A program made the position numbers and the translations under genes. The notes beneath the pieces are model-generated. The model was not told the origin of the DNA. It ran no database searches and saw only the letters and a program-made list of their open reading frames with translations. Source: Pseudomonas segetis (lineage in GTDB: Bacteria; Pseudomonadota; Gammaproteobacteria; Pseudomonadales; Pseudomonadaceae). Taken from it: DNA of 64,000 nucleotides. The stretch lies in assembly GCF_900188155.1 (NCBI RefSeq), contig NZ_FZOG01000003.1, positions 310,001-374,000 of the forward strand, in the 5' to 3' direction. Of this stretch, positions 53,585 to 64,000 are shown in pieces. Positions within the stretch are counted from its first letter, which is position 1; each line of letters starts with the position of its first letter.

Positions 53585-54364
53585 TTACACGCTGAGAATC
53601 CAGTCGTAATCAACCATCAGTGGTGCGTGCTGCGAGAAGCGCGGCTGACGTGGCAGGCGTGCACTGCGCACGGTGCGACGCATACCCGAGGTGAGCAGTT
53701 GATAGTCGAAACGATAACCCAGGTTAAGCATTTCAGCTTGCTCACTATCTGGCCACCAACTGAATTGCTCGCCTTCACGGCTCACTTCACGCAGGGCATC
53801 GACGTAGCCCATGGTATTGGTGATTTCGTCCATCCACGCTCGCTCAGGCGCCATGAATCCGGGCGACTGCTGGCAGTCGCGCCAGTTTTTGGCGTCGAGC
53901 TTCTGGTGCGCCACATACAGCGAGCCACAATAAATGTACTCGCGACGCTTGCGACGCTGCTTGTCCAAGTAACTGGTAAATTCATCCATGAACTTGAACT
54001 TCTGGTTCAAGCTCTCGTCCCCACTGAGCCCCGATGGCAACAGCAAGGTGGCAATACTTACCTTGTCGAAATCCGCTTGCAGGTAGCGCCCATAACGATC
54101 GGCTGCTTCAAAGCCTAAACCGCTAATCACCGCCTTGGGTTGTAATCGCGAATACAGTGCCACACCACCTTGGTCTGGTACTTCTGCATCACAGGCATAG
54201 AGGAAATAGCCATCCAGTTGGAAGGCTTGGTCGTCCAGCTCAAAGGCGGAGGCTCGGGTGTCCTGCAGGCAAATCACGTCGGCATTCTGTGCTTGCAGCC
54301 AACTGAGCAAACCGCGCTCGACTGCAGCATGAATACCATTCACGTTCACACTGATGATCCGCAT
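53585..54364 (-). CDS. crc: Catabolite repression control protein Crc
   Basis: Crc works with Hfq to hold back translation of genes for less preferred carbon sources; it binds the Hfq-RNA complex on AAnAAnAA motifs. The 259-residue protein has the exonuclease III/EEP fold (MRIISVNVNGIHAAVERGL; ADVICLQDTRAS; C-terminal YRFDYQLLTSGM). In Crc the catalytic pattern has decayed: LQDTRA stands where ExoIII has LQExK. No defect is visible. It diverges from pyrE across 92 bp. Three likely targets lie in this window. Confidence 0.96.
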   Translation of the reverse strand: MRIISVNVNGIHAAVERGLLSWLQAQNADVICLQDTRASAFELDDQAFQLDGYFLYACDAEVPDQGGVALYSRLQPKAVISGLGFEAADRYGRYLQADFDKVSIATLLLPSGLSGDESLNQKFKFMDEFTSYLDKQRRKRREYIYCGSLYVAHQKLDAKNWRDCQQSPGFMAPERAWMDEITNTMGYVDALREVSREGEQFSWWPDSEQAEMLNLGYRFDYQLLTSGMRRTVRSARLPRQPRFSQHAPLMVDYDWILSV

Positions 54365-54456
54365 AAATGGCCCCCAAAAACACGTGGGTGTATGATACCC
54401 GAGGTCGCCATTTTTAGCTAAATTACTAGCCTCATCTGTGTATTTTGGGACAATTG

Positions 54457-55098
54457 ATGCAAGCCTATCAGCGTGATTTCATTCGTTTTGCCATCGAGCG
54501 TGGAGTCTTGCGCTTTGGTTCGTTCACCCTCAAGTCCGGGCGTACCAGCCCCTATTTCTTCAACGCGGGCTTGTTTGACAGTGGTTTGGCGCTGGCTCAA
54601 CTGGGGCGCTTTTATGCCGCAGCCGTGGTTGAAAGTGGTATCGATTTCGATGTGTTATTTGGCCCGGCCTACAAGGGAATTCCATTGGCAGCCACCACTG
54701 CCGTCGCTTTGGCTGAGCATCATCAGCGTGATGTGCCCTGGTGTTTCAACCGCAAGGAAGCCAAGGATCATGGTGAAGGAGGAACCCTGGTTGGGGCGTC
54801 GCTGGCCGGCAAGGCACTGATTATCGACGATGTGATTACGGCGGGTACGGCGATCCGTGAAGTCATGCAAATCATTAAATCGCAGAATGCGGGCTGTGCT
54901 GGCGTATTGATTGCATTGAATCGCCAGGAGCGTGGTCAAGGCGAGCTTTCGGCTATTCAAGAAGTTGAACGAGACTTTACGATACCGGTTGTGAGCATCG
55001 TCTCGCTCGAGCAGGTACTTGAGTATCTGGCAGAAGATGCTGAACTTAAACAGCATCTGCCCGCGGTAGAGGCCTACCGTGCTCAGTACGGAATTTGA
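54457..55098 (+). CDS. pyrE: Orotate phosphoribosyltransferase
   Basis: PyrE joins orotate to PRPP in pyrimidine synthesis. It is 213 residues from ATG 54457 ([23 protein letters not shown]), with [50 protein letters not shown] (flexible loop with catalytic Lys/His) and the PRPP motif [25 protein letters not shown] precedes it; the ribosome site is weak. The in-frame TTG at 54445 is unlikely. No pyrimidine attenuator-like hairpin was noticed upstream. Confidence 0.96.
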   Translation: MQAYQRDFIRFAIERGVLRFGSFTLKSGRTSPYFFNAGLFDSGLALAQLGRFYAAAVVESGIDFDVLFGPAYKGIPLAATTAVALAEHHQRDVPWCFNRKEAKDHGEGGTLVGASLAGKALIIDDVITAGTAIREVMQIIKSQNAGCAGVLIALNRQERGQGELSAIQEVERDFTIPVVSIVSLEQVLEYLAEDAELKQHLPAVEAYRAQYGI

Positions 55099-55120
55099 TA
55101 CCCATAGTTAAGGACTTATT

Positions 55121-55711
55121 GTGCTGAAACCGGTTTTGCGTTGCTGTTTGCTATCCCTATGCTTACTGCTCTCGGTTACGGCCAATGCAGGCGACTTACT
55201 GTATCGCTACACCGACAGCAAAGGTGGCATCGTGATTAGCCGCCAGGGCGTGCCGCCGGAGTTCATTAGCAAAGGGTATGACATTCTCAATGACCAGGGC
55301 CGGGTGGTGCAGGTGATTGCGCCTGCGCCAACGCTTGAAGAGCGCCAGCGCCTGCTCAAGGAAAAGGCCCGGGCCAGCTCAGACGCCCAACTCAAGCGGC
55401 TCTACAGTTCGCCTGAAGATATCGACCGGGCCCGTGATCGCAAGCTGGCTGAGCTTGACGGTGTCATTAGCGTGGCGCGTAGCAACCTGCAATCGGTGCG
55501 TACACAACAGGCCAACTATCAAGCGCAGGCCGCAGATTTCGAGCGCAGCGGGCGCGATGTCCCCGAGAGCCTGCTGGTGCAGATCAATAACCAGAAGGTC
55601 GAGCAGAAGCGCCTGATTGACGATATCAAGCGTTACGAAGCGGTGCGCAAGGAGTCGGAAGCCAGCTTCAATGCCGACCGTGCACGCTTTGCAGAGATCA
55701 TGTCGCGCTAA
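55121..55711 (+). CDS. Exported DUF4124 coiled-coil protein
   Basis: Unknown function, PA5330-like. A signal peptide (about 1-23, LRCCLLSLCLLLSVTANA) is followed by a DUF4124 segment (LLYRYTDSKGGIVISRQGVPP). Most of the rest (about residues 60-196) is a charged helical coiled coil: LEERQRLLKEKARAS, RARDRKLAELDGVISVARSNLQ, KVEQKRLIDDIKRYEAVRKES. It starts with GTG at 55121, AAGGAC upstream, 22 bp after pyrE, so probably cotranscribed. The DUF4124 part is shared with the M23 protein at 19190. Confidence 0.8.
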   Translation: MLKPVLRCCLLSLCLLLSVTANAGDLLYRYTDSKGGIVISRQGVPPEFISKGYDILNDQGRVVQVIAPAPTLEERQRLLKEKARASSDAQLKRLYSSPEDIDRARDRKLAELDGVISVARSNLQSVRTQQANYQAQAADFERSGRDVPESLLVQINNQKVEQKRLIDDIKRYEAVRKESEASFNADRARFAEIMSR

Positions 55712-55805
55712 AAGGGGCGCGTCTGGGTGGATGATGTTTTTATCCGCCTACAGATCACCCGATCTGGCAAAAAACGTCCTTTGTCGCCATTAAATGTCAG
55801 TTGCG

Positions 55806-55838
55806 CGGCAGATCAGCATTGTCCGTGTTGATCTGCCG
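55806..55838. terminator. Hairpin between the DUF4124 gene and argB
   Basis: A 13-bp stem with one G-U pair (CGGCAGATCAGCA / TGTTGATCTGCCG) and a 7-base loop, 8 bp beyond the argB stop on the minus strand. Neither side has a long U-tract. It marks the 3' border of the convergent units. Confidence 0.55.
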
Positions 55839-55846
55839 GCCTGTCA

Positions 55847-59369
<3,523 letters not shown>

Positions 59370-59450
59370 CGAACATCTCCCTGACCCATTTTTCTTAGTA
59401 TTAGCGTCTTGCAGCGTTACAGAACTACGCTGGTGCGTTCAAGGTAGTGC

Positions 59451-59474
59451 AAAAAAGCTGCAGTTATGCAGCTT
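59451..59474 (-). terminator. Rho-independent terminator after dut, overlapping its stop codon
   Basis: On the minus strand an 8-bp perfect stem AAGCTGCA / TGCAGCTT with a TAAC loop, then TTTT. The left arm begins with the two last bases of the dut stop codon TAA. Confidence 0.85.
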
Positions 59475-59928
59475 AGTTGGTTCCTGAGTGACCGAAGCCG
59501 CCAGCTCCGCGCTGGCTTTCGTCAAAGGCTTCAACCAGCTCGAAATGGGCTTGTACAACGGGGACCAGAACCAGTTGTGCAATGCGCTCGCCGATGGTGA
59601 TGGTGAAGGGGCTTTGACCACGGTTCCAGCATGAAACCATCAGCTCGCCCTGGTAATCCGAGTCGATCAGGCCCACGAGATTGCCGAGGACGATGCCGTG
59701 TTTGTGACCAAGTCCCGAGCGCGGCAAAATCATTGCGGCAAGGCCTGGGTCGCCAATGTAGATCGACAAGCCCGTTGGGATCAGGACGGTTTGGCCGGGT
59801 TCGAGGGTCAGCTCTTGCTTGAGCATCGCGCGCAGGTCGAGGCCGGCTGAGCCGGGTGTGGCGTATTGCGGCAATGGAAATTCGTTGCCCAGGCGTGGGT
59901 CGAGGATCTTGGCTTGTAAGGCGTGCAT
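59473..59928 (-). CDS. dut: dUTP pyrophosphatase
   Basis: Dut hydrolyses dUTP to dUMP, keeping uracil out of DNA. The 151-residue trimeric-type enzyme shows all five motifs: [51 protein letters not shown] and the C-terminal [10 protein letters not shown] that closes the active site. It lies 28 bp after coaBC, the usual arrangement, and its transcript probably ends at the adjoining terminator. Confidence 0.97.
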   Translation of the reverse strand: MHALQAKILDPRLGNEFPLPQYATPGSAGLDLRAMLKQELTLEPGQTVLIPTGLSIYIGDPGLAAMILPRSGLGHKHGIVLGNLVGLIDSDYQGELMVSCWNRGQSPFTITIGERIAQLVLVPVVQAHFELVEAFDESQRGAGGFGHSGTN

Positions 59929-59956
59929 ATCAGGTTCTGGTATCCATCAATAAAGT

Positions 59957-61165
59957 TCAGGTGCGGTTCATGCGTTCAGCAATGAAGTCGACCAATTGGC
60001 GGGCAATCTTACCCTTGCTGGTCTGGGCGAAGCTGCTTTGCTGCAATTGGCGATCAATGATGGTGATTGCATTCTCTTCACTATTGAAACCGATGCTGGG
60101 GTTGGCCACATCGTTGGCAACAATAAGGTCGAGATTTTTATCCTTGAGCTTGCGCGAAGCGTATTCCAGCAGGTTTTCGGTTTCTGCGGCGAAGCCGACA
60201 CTGAATGGCCGGTCTTCACGGGTGGCCAGCGTGGCCAGAATATCCGGGTTGCGCACCATTTGCAGGAGCATGCCTTCGCCGCTGGTTGGGTCTTTTTTGA
60301 GTTTGTGCTGTGCGACCACTTCCGGGCGGTAGTCAGCGACTGCGGCTGCGGCAATCAATAGGTCGCAGGGCATGGCTGCTTCACAGGCGGCGAGCATGTC
60401 ACGGGCGCTGACCACATCAATGCGGGTAACCCGCTCTGGCGTCGGCAGGTGCACCGGGCCGCTGATCAGGGTGACTTTGGCTCCGGCCTCTGCGGCAGCT
60501 TCGGCCAGTGCAAACCCCATCTTTCCCGAGCTATGGTTGGTGATATAGCGCACCGGGTCGATGTTTTCCTGGGTCGGGCCTGCAGTAATCAATACATGGA
60601 CGCCGCTAAGGCTTTTGCGCTCAAAGCAGTCAGCCGCCAGTTGCGCGAGGTCGTCAGCTTCAAGCATGCGCCCCAGGCCAACGTCGCCACAGGCCTGGCT
60701 GCCGGAGGCAGGGCCGAATATATGCAGGCCGCGTTGGCTGAGAATCTGCGTATTGGCCTGGGTCGCCGGATCACGCCACATGGCCTGGTTCATGGCCGGG
60801 GCCAGGGCGACAGGGGCGTCGGTGGCGAGTACAAGCGTTGTCAGCAGGTCGTTGGCAACGCCCTGGGCAAGGCGCGCCATCAGGTCGGCGGTGGCCGGGG
60901 CTATCAACACCAGGTCGGCCCAGCGCGCGAGCTCGATGTGCCCCATTGCAGCTTCGGCTGCCGGGTCGAGCAGTTCTTGGTGTACGGGATTGCCGGACAA
61001 AGCCTGCAGGGTCAGCGGGGTGATGAATTCACGGCCACCGTGGGTCATGACGACACGTACGTCGGCGCCTTGATCTTTCAGTCGGCGTACCAGTTCTGCG
61101 CTTTTATAGGCTGCAATACCGCCACCCACGCCGAGAATGATGCGTTTCCGATAAAGACGCTGCAT
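59957..61165 (-). CDS. coaBC: Bifunctional phosphopantothenoylcysteine decarboxylase/phosphopantothenate-cysteine ligase
   Basis: CoaBC (Dfp) makes 4'-phosphopantetheine from phosphopantothenate in two steps of CoA synthesis. The N-terminal FMN decarboxylase (about residues 1-185) has [18 protein letters not shown], the active-site His in [10 protein letters not shown] and the APAMNQAMW motif. The C-terminal ligase (about 190-402) has [38 protein letters not shown] and [18 protein letters not shown]. Length is normal. It diverges from radC across 177 bp and leads into dut. Confidence 0.97.
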   Translation of the reverse strand: MQRLYRKRIILGVGGGIAAYKSAELVRRLKDQGADVRVVMTHGGREFITPLTLQALSGNPVHQELLDPAAEAAMGHIELARWADLVLIAPATADLMARLAQGVANDLLTTLVLATDAPVALAPAMNQAMWRDPATQANTQILSQRGLHIFGPASGSQACGDVGLGRMLEADDLAQLAADCFERKSLSGVHVLITAGPTQENIDPVRYITNHSSGKMGFALAEAAAEAGAKVTLISGPVHLPTPERVTRIDVVSARDMLAACEAAMPCDLLIAAAAVADYRPEVVAQHKLKKDPTSGEGMLLQMVRNPDILATLATREDRPFSVGFAAETENLLEYASRKLKDKNLDLIVANDVANPSIGFNSEENAITIIDRQLQQSSFAQTSKGKIARQLVDFIAERMNRT

Positions 61166-61342
61166 AGGCCTGCCTTGCTCAAGGTGAATGTACGTCGCGG
61201 TAATGACGCCTCCCCAGGCCGATCACCGCGAAAAAAGGAAGGCTACGATAGCACAGAGGCTGCAACGGAACAGCGGCCTTGGCAGAGACTGGCCCTCTTG
61301 GCCTGGCTTGCAGGGGCTTGGCCCATCACATGGAGGTTTTGT

Positions 61343-62017
61343 ATGAGCATTCGCGACTGGCCTGCGGCAGAACGTCCGCGGGAAAAGCTCTTGGCCCATG
61401 GCGCGGCGTCCTTGACCGATGCCGAGTTGCTGGCGATTTTTCTCAGAACAGGGGTTGCAGGGCGCAGCGCGGTGGATCTGGCGCGCCATTTATTGGCTCA
61501 GTTCGGTACTTTGCGCTGCTTGTTGCAGGCAGATCTTCCGACCTTTTGCCAGAGCCTGGGGCTGGGCCCGGCCAAGTTCGCGCAATTGCAGGCTGTGCTG
61601 GAAATGGGGCGTCGGCATCTGGCTGAACAAATCCAGCGCAACGACGCATTGCAAAGCCCGCAAGCGGTGCGTGATTACCTAAAGGCAGTGTTGCGTCATG
61701 AGCCGCATGAGGTGTTTGGTTGCTTATTCCTGGATGCCAAGCACCGGGTCATTACTTATGAGTCGTTGTTTAGCGGGTCAATCGACAGTGCCAGCGTCTA
61801 TCCACGGCAAGTGGTCAAGCGCGCTTTGGCGCATAACGCTGCGGCGCTGATCCTGGCACACAACCACCCTTCTGGCGTCGCTGAGCCGAGCCAGGCTGAT
61901 AAAGTACTGACCCAACGCTTGAAGGCAGCCCTGGAACTGGTCGAGGTGCGCGTGCTGGATCACTTTATCGTCGGCGAAGGCGAACCCTTGTCGATGGCGG
62001 AACACGGCTGGATCTAG
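61343..62017 (+). CDS. radC: RadC family JAB-domain protein
   Basis: A 224-residue RadC protein. The JAMM metal motif [14 protein letters not shown] is intact, preceded by a helix-hairpin-helix-like N-terminus ([36 protein letters not shown]) and [19 protein letters not shown]. The once assumed DNA-repair role is doubtful, so only the fold is certain. ATG at 61343 follows GGAGG; the frame is open far upstream but this lies opposite coaBC and has no start signals. Monocistronic with a shared terminator. Confidence 0.94.
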   Translation: MSIRDWPAAERPREKLLAHGAASLTDAELLAIFLRTGVAGRSAVDLARHLLAQFGTLRCLLQADLPTFCQSLGLGPAKFAQLQAVLEMGRRHLAEQIQRNDALQSPQAVRDYLKAVLRHEPHEVFGCLFLDAKHRVITYESLFSGSIDSASVYPRQVVKRALAHNAAALILAHNHPSGVAEPSQADKVLTQRLKAALELVEVRVLDHFIVGEGEPLSMAEHGWI

Positions 62018-62022
62018 CCGTT

Positions 62023-62052
62023 CCACCGAGAGGCCGCGAGGTCTCTCGGTGG
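62023..62052. terminator. Terminator hairpin between radC and the binding-protein gene
   Basis: A 13-bp stem with one G-U pair (CCACCGAGAGGCC / GGTCTCTCGGTGG) closed by a GCGA tetraloop of the GNRA class, 5 bp after the radC stop. CTTTATTT begins 6 bases later on the plus strand. Confidence 0.75.
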
Positions 62053-62060
62053 GTGGGCCT

Positions 62061-63650
62061 TTATTTGCCGAGACTGACTTTGGAGAAGTCTTGGCGACCA
62101 AAGGGGCTGACGCTGTAGCCGCTGACCGTGCTGCGTGTCAGTGCAGTGGCAGTAGGGTGTGCCAGGGGGACCCACAACGCCTGCTGTTGAATGATGGCCT
62201 GGGCTTTTTTGTAGATATCGCTGCGGGCTGCTTGGTCGCTAACCATCTTGCCTTGGCTAATCAGTTTGTCCAGTTGCGGGTCGCAGTAGCGCGCAAAGTT
62301 CAGCCCGGACTCGACCGAGGCGCAGGAGAATTGCGGTGTCAGGAAGTTATCCGGGTCACCGTTATCGCCCGCCCAGCCCATAAACAGCAAATCATGCTCG
62401 CCCGCTTTGGCGCGGCGGATCAACTCACCCCACTCAATCACTCTGATTTCGGCGGTGATGCCAATCTTGGCCAGGTCAGCCTGGAGCAACTGTGCGCCCA
62501 ATTTTGGGTTTGGGTTAAGCAGGCTGCCACTTGGGCGAGTCCAGATCGTGGTTTTGAAACCCTCAGCAAGGCCTGCCTCCTTGAGTTTGGCTTTGGCATG
62601 CTCCGGGTCGTAGGCATAACCAGGCAAGTCCTTGGCGTAGCTCCAGGTGTTGGGTGGATACACGCCGTTGGCGGCCTCTGCGCTGTCTTCAAATACTGCC
62701 TTGAGATAGGTCGCTTTATCGAATGCCAGGTTTATGGCCTGGCGTACTTGCGGCTTATCCAGCGGTGGGTGCTGGGTATTGATGCCGACAAAGGCGGTCA
62801 TAAAGGCGTTGGTCTTCACCACTTTCAGTGCCGGGTCCTTGGCCGCGACGCTGATATCCACTGGTTTTGGCGACAGGGCGATCTGGCACTCGTTATTGCG
62901 CAGCTTTTGCAGGCGCACGTTGGCATCAGGGGTGATGGCGAAAACCATTTTGTCGACCGCTGGCTTGCCCGCGAAGTAGTCCGGGTTGGCGTTATAGCGG
63001 ATCACGGCATCTTGCTGAAAGCGTTTGAAGATAAAGGGGCCAGTGCCGATTGGCTGGCTATTGAGGTTGTTTTGCTTGCCTGCCTTGAGCAACTGGTCGG
63101 CATATTCAGCTGAATAAATAGATGCAAAGCCCATGCTTAATGTGGCGAGGAAGGTCGCATCCGGGTGGGTCAGGGTGAAGCGCACGGTGCTGGCGTCGGG
63201 TGCTTCAACGCGCTTGATCAGGCTCGGCAGCTGCATGGATTGGGCGTGTGGATAACCGCTCTGGGCGAAGGCGTGCCAGGGATGCTTGGGGTCGAGCATG
63301 CGCTCGAAGCTGAACACCACATCATCGGCATTCATGGCCCGGCTCGGCTTGAAGTAGTCTGTGGTATGGAAGCTGACGTTGGGTCGCAGCTTGAATGTGT
63401 AGCTCAGGCCGTCGTCGCTGACCGTCCAGCTCTGCGCGAGGCTGGGGACGACTTTGCCGCTGCTGGCATCAAAGTCGACCAGGCGATTCATCAATACATC
63501 GGCTGAGGCACTGGTCGTGGTCAGCGAATTGTATTGCACCACGTCAAAACCATCGGGGCTGGCTTCGGTGCATACGCTCAGGGTCGAAGCCTGTGCCAGC
63601 ATCGGGCTTAGCAGCGGTAATAGAAGAAGCGATAAGGTTTTACGGCGCAT
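62061..63650 (-). CDS. ABC transporter substrate-binding protein, dipeptide/oligopeptide (family 5) type
   Basis: A periplasmic peptide-binding protein of the DppA/SBP_bac_5 family (PA5317-like). A signal peptide (MRRKTLSLLLLPLLSPMLAQA) leads to TLSVCTEASPDGFDVVQYNSLTTTSASADVLMNRL, the classical DppA N-terminus, then DDVVFSFERMLDPKHPWH, PIGTGPFIFKRFQQD, RQAINLAFDKATYLKAVF and MGWAGDNGDPDNFL, all matching dipeptide receptors. Cysteines at about 27 and in the CQIALS, FSCAS and RYCDP regions may form disulphides. The start at 63650 has AAGGAAT 8 bases upstream; 63656 is an alternative. No permease genes adjoin it in this window, so it probably shares them with a Dpp system elsewhere. Confidence 0.9.
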   Translation of the reverse strand: MRRKTLSLLLLPLLSPMLAQASTLSVCTEASPDGFDVVQYNSLTTTSASADVLMNRLVDFDASSGKVVPSLAQSWTVSDDGLSYTFKLRPNVSFHTTDYFKPSRAMNADDVVFSFERMLDPKHPWHAFAQSGYPHAQSMQLPSLIKRVEAPDASTVRFTLTHPDATFLATLSMGFASIYSAEYADQLLKAGKQNNLNSQPIGTGPFIFKRFQQDAVIRYNANPDYFAGKPAVDKMVFAITPDANVRLQKLRNNECQIALSPKPVDISVAAKDPALKVVKTNAFMTAFVGINTQHPPLDKPQVRQAINLAFDKATYLKAVFEDSAEAANGVYPPNTWSYAKDLPGYAYDPEHAKAKLKEAGLAEGFKTTIWTRPSGSLLNPNPKLGAQLLQADLAKIGITAEIRVIEWGELIRRAKAGEHDLLFMGWAGDNGDPDNFLTPQFSCASVESGLNFARYCDPQLDKLISQGKMVSDQAARSDIYKKAQAIIQQQALWVPLAHPTATALTRSTVSGYSVSPFGRQDFSKVSLGK

Positions 63651-64000
63651 GGGCATATTCCTTGACGGTGACGTGCCGCGCATCCATCGGCGCGTAGCAA
63701 TGACGTACCCTAGTTCATAATGGCGCACTAAGACAATCCAGTGGGGCGACGAGCGGTAATTAGTGATCAGGCCCCGCAGCGCTTGCCCGATGCGATAGAA
63801 TGCAGGATCTGGCGTTGTAGTGGGAAGTGCGTTAATCCTTGTTGTGCGATGGCCTTTCTGGTATAAAGCAGCGCTCTTTTCTAGGGGCCCGGTTGTTGCG
63901 CTTTAAGGTGTGGCCGGTAAGACCCTCGAGAAACGCGGCGCTTCTGCGCCAATGACACTGAATTTAAGCGGCCAACCCATGCCGGGTTGGGCATGTGGTT
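63651..64000. other. Intergenic region at window end, probably upstream of rpmB
   Basis: No gene is supported in these 350 bases. They contain the promoter at 63839-63867 and a 7-bp inverted repeat CCAACCC / GGGTTGG at 63972-63990. In PAO1, as I recall it, rpmB-rpmG lie next to this binding-protein gene, so this could be their leader. The window stops before any start codon can be judged. Confidence 0.45.
63839..63867 (+). promoter_or_regulatory. Sigma-70 type promoter, plus strand
   Basis: TTGTTG (63839-63844), an exact 17-bp spacer, then TATAAA (63862-63867). This is the best consensus-like vegetative promoter I noticed in the window and fits a highly expressed ribosomal-protein operon just outside. 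Confidence 0.6.

Noticed and set aside
60449-61342. Open upstream extension of the radC frame
   Set aside because: It lies opposite coaBC, and the ribosome site GGAGG at 61332 marks the true start of radC.
63900-64000. Start of rpmB inside the window
   Set aside because: No start codon with a following ribosomal-protein L28-like sequence is visible before base 64000.

Overview
The window is a stretch of a Pseudomonas (sensu lato) chromosome. Protein sequences and gene order both point there: pstS-pstC-pstA-pstB-phoU-response regulator, phoB-phoR, ubiC-ubiA, glcC/glcDEF, rubredoxin-rubredoxin reductase, HU, recG-oxyR, gmk-rpoZ-spoT-ridA, yicC/rph, crc/pyrE, argB-algC-dut-coaBC/radC follow the order I remember from P. 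aeruginosa PAO1 (about PA5369 down to PA5317). PstC, PstA and AlgC also have the enlarged forms typical of pseudomonads. I cannot name the species.

Layout. 1-3912: minus-strand start of a type VI secretion operon (tssA-tssB-tssC-tssE, tssE cut by the window edge), with a 458-bp AT-rich upstream region. 4371-8662: hexose-phosphate mutarotase homologue, then a TRAP transporter (dctQ-dctM divergent from its TakP-like binding protein). 8701-9102: YciA thioesterase. 9374-17446: Pho-regulated phosphate transport locus with PhoU and a response regulator. 17471-21579: CoA-transferase, M23 peptidase, CorC/HlyC-type membrane protein. 21707-25576: phoB-phoR and ubiC-ubiA. 25668-34985: glycolate locus glcC / glcDEFGB, glcA. 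35142-37178: rubredoxin, rubredoxin reductase, HU. 37393-41547: less familiar genes (M50-like membrane peptidase, SCP2-like protein, exported protein, YbaK-like/HDOD protein). 41676-49327: recG, oxyR, SDR protein, ridA, spoT, rpoZ, gmk. 49499-51403: an AbiE-type toxin-antitoxin pair between gmk and yicC. 51404-63650: yicC, rph, crc, pyrE, argB, algC, dut, coaBC, radC and a peptide-binding protein. 63651-64000: a promoter region, probably for rpmB-rpmG outside the window.

How the parts work together. PhoR-PhoB should activate pstS and, through a second PHO box inside the operon, pstCAB. The phoB gene carries its own PHO box. GlcC has two near-identical palindromic operators (AACTGGT-N3-ACCAGTT) in the glcC/glcD interval. 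The crc gene lies in the window, and three carbon-uptake or catabolism transcripts here (TRAP binding protein, glcD, glcA) have AAnAAnAA motifs just upstream of the start codon, the signature recognised by Hfq/Crc. This suggests one post-transcriptional layer over all three.

Most unusual points: an AbiEii toxin gene whose C-terminus looks frameshifted by an 11-bp deletion between 8-bp repeats; an M50-like membrane metallopeptidase with a helical C-terminal domain, in a spot that I remember as empty in PAO1; an AlgC reading frame able to encode both a long membrane form and the classical 464-residue enzyme; and three consecutive PhoB half-sites at exact 11-bp spacing inside the pst operon. No rRNA, tRNA, CRISPR array, transposase or integrase gene was recognised.
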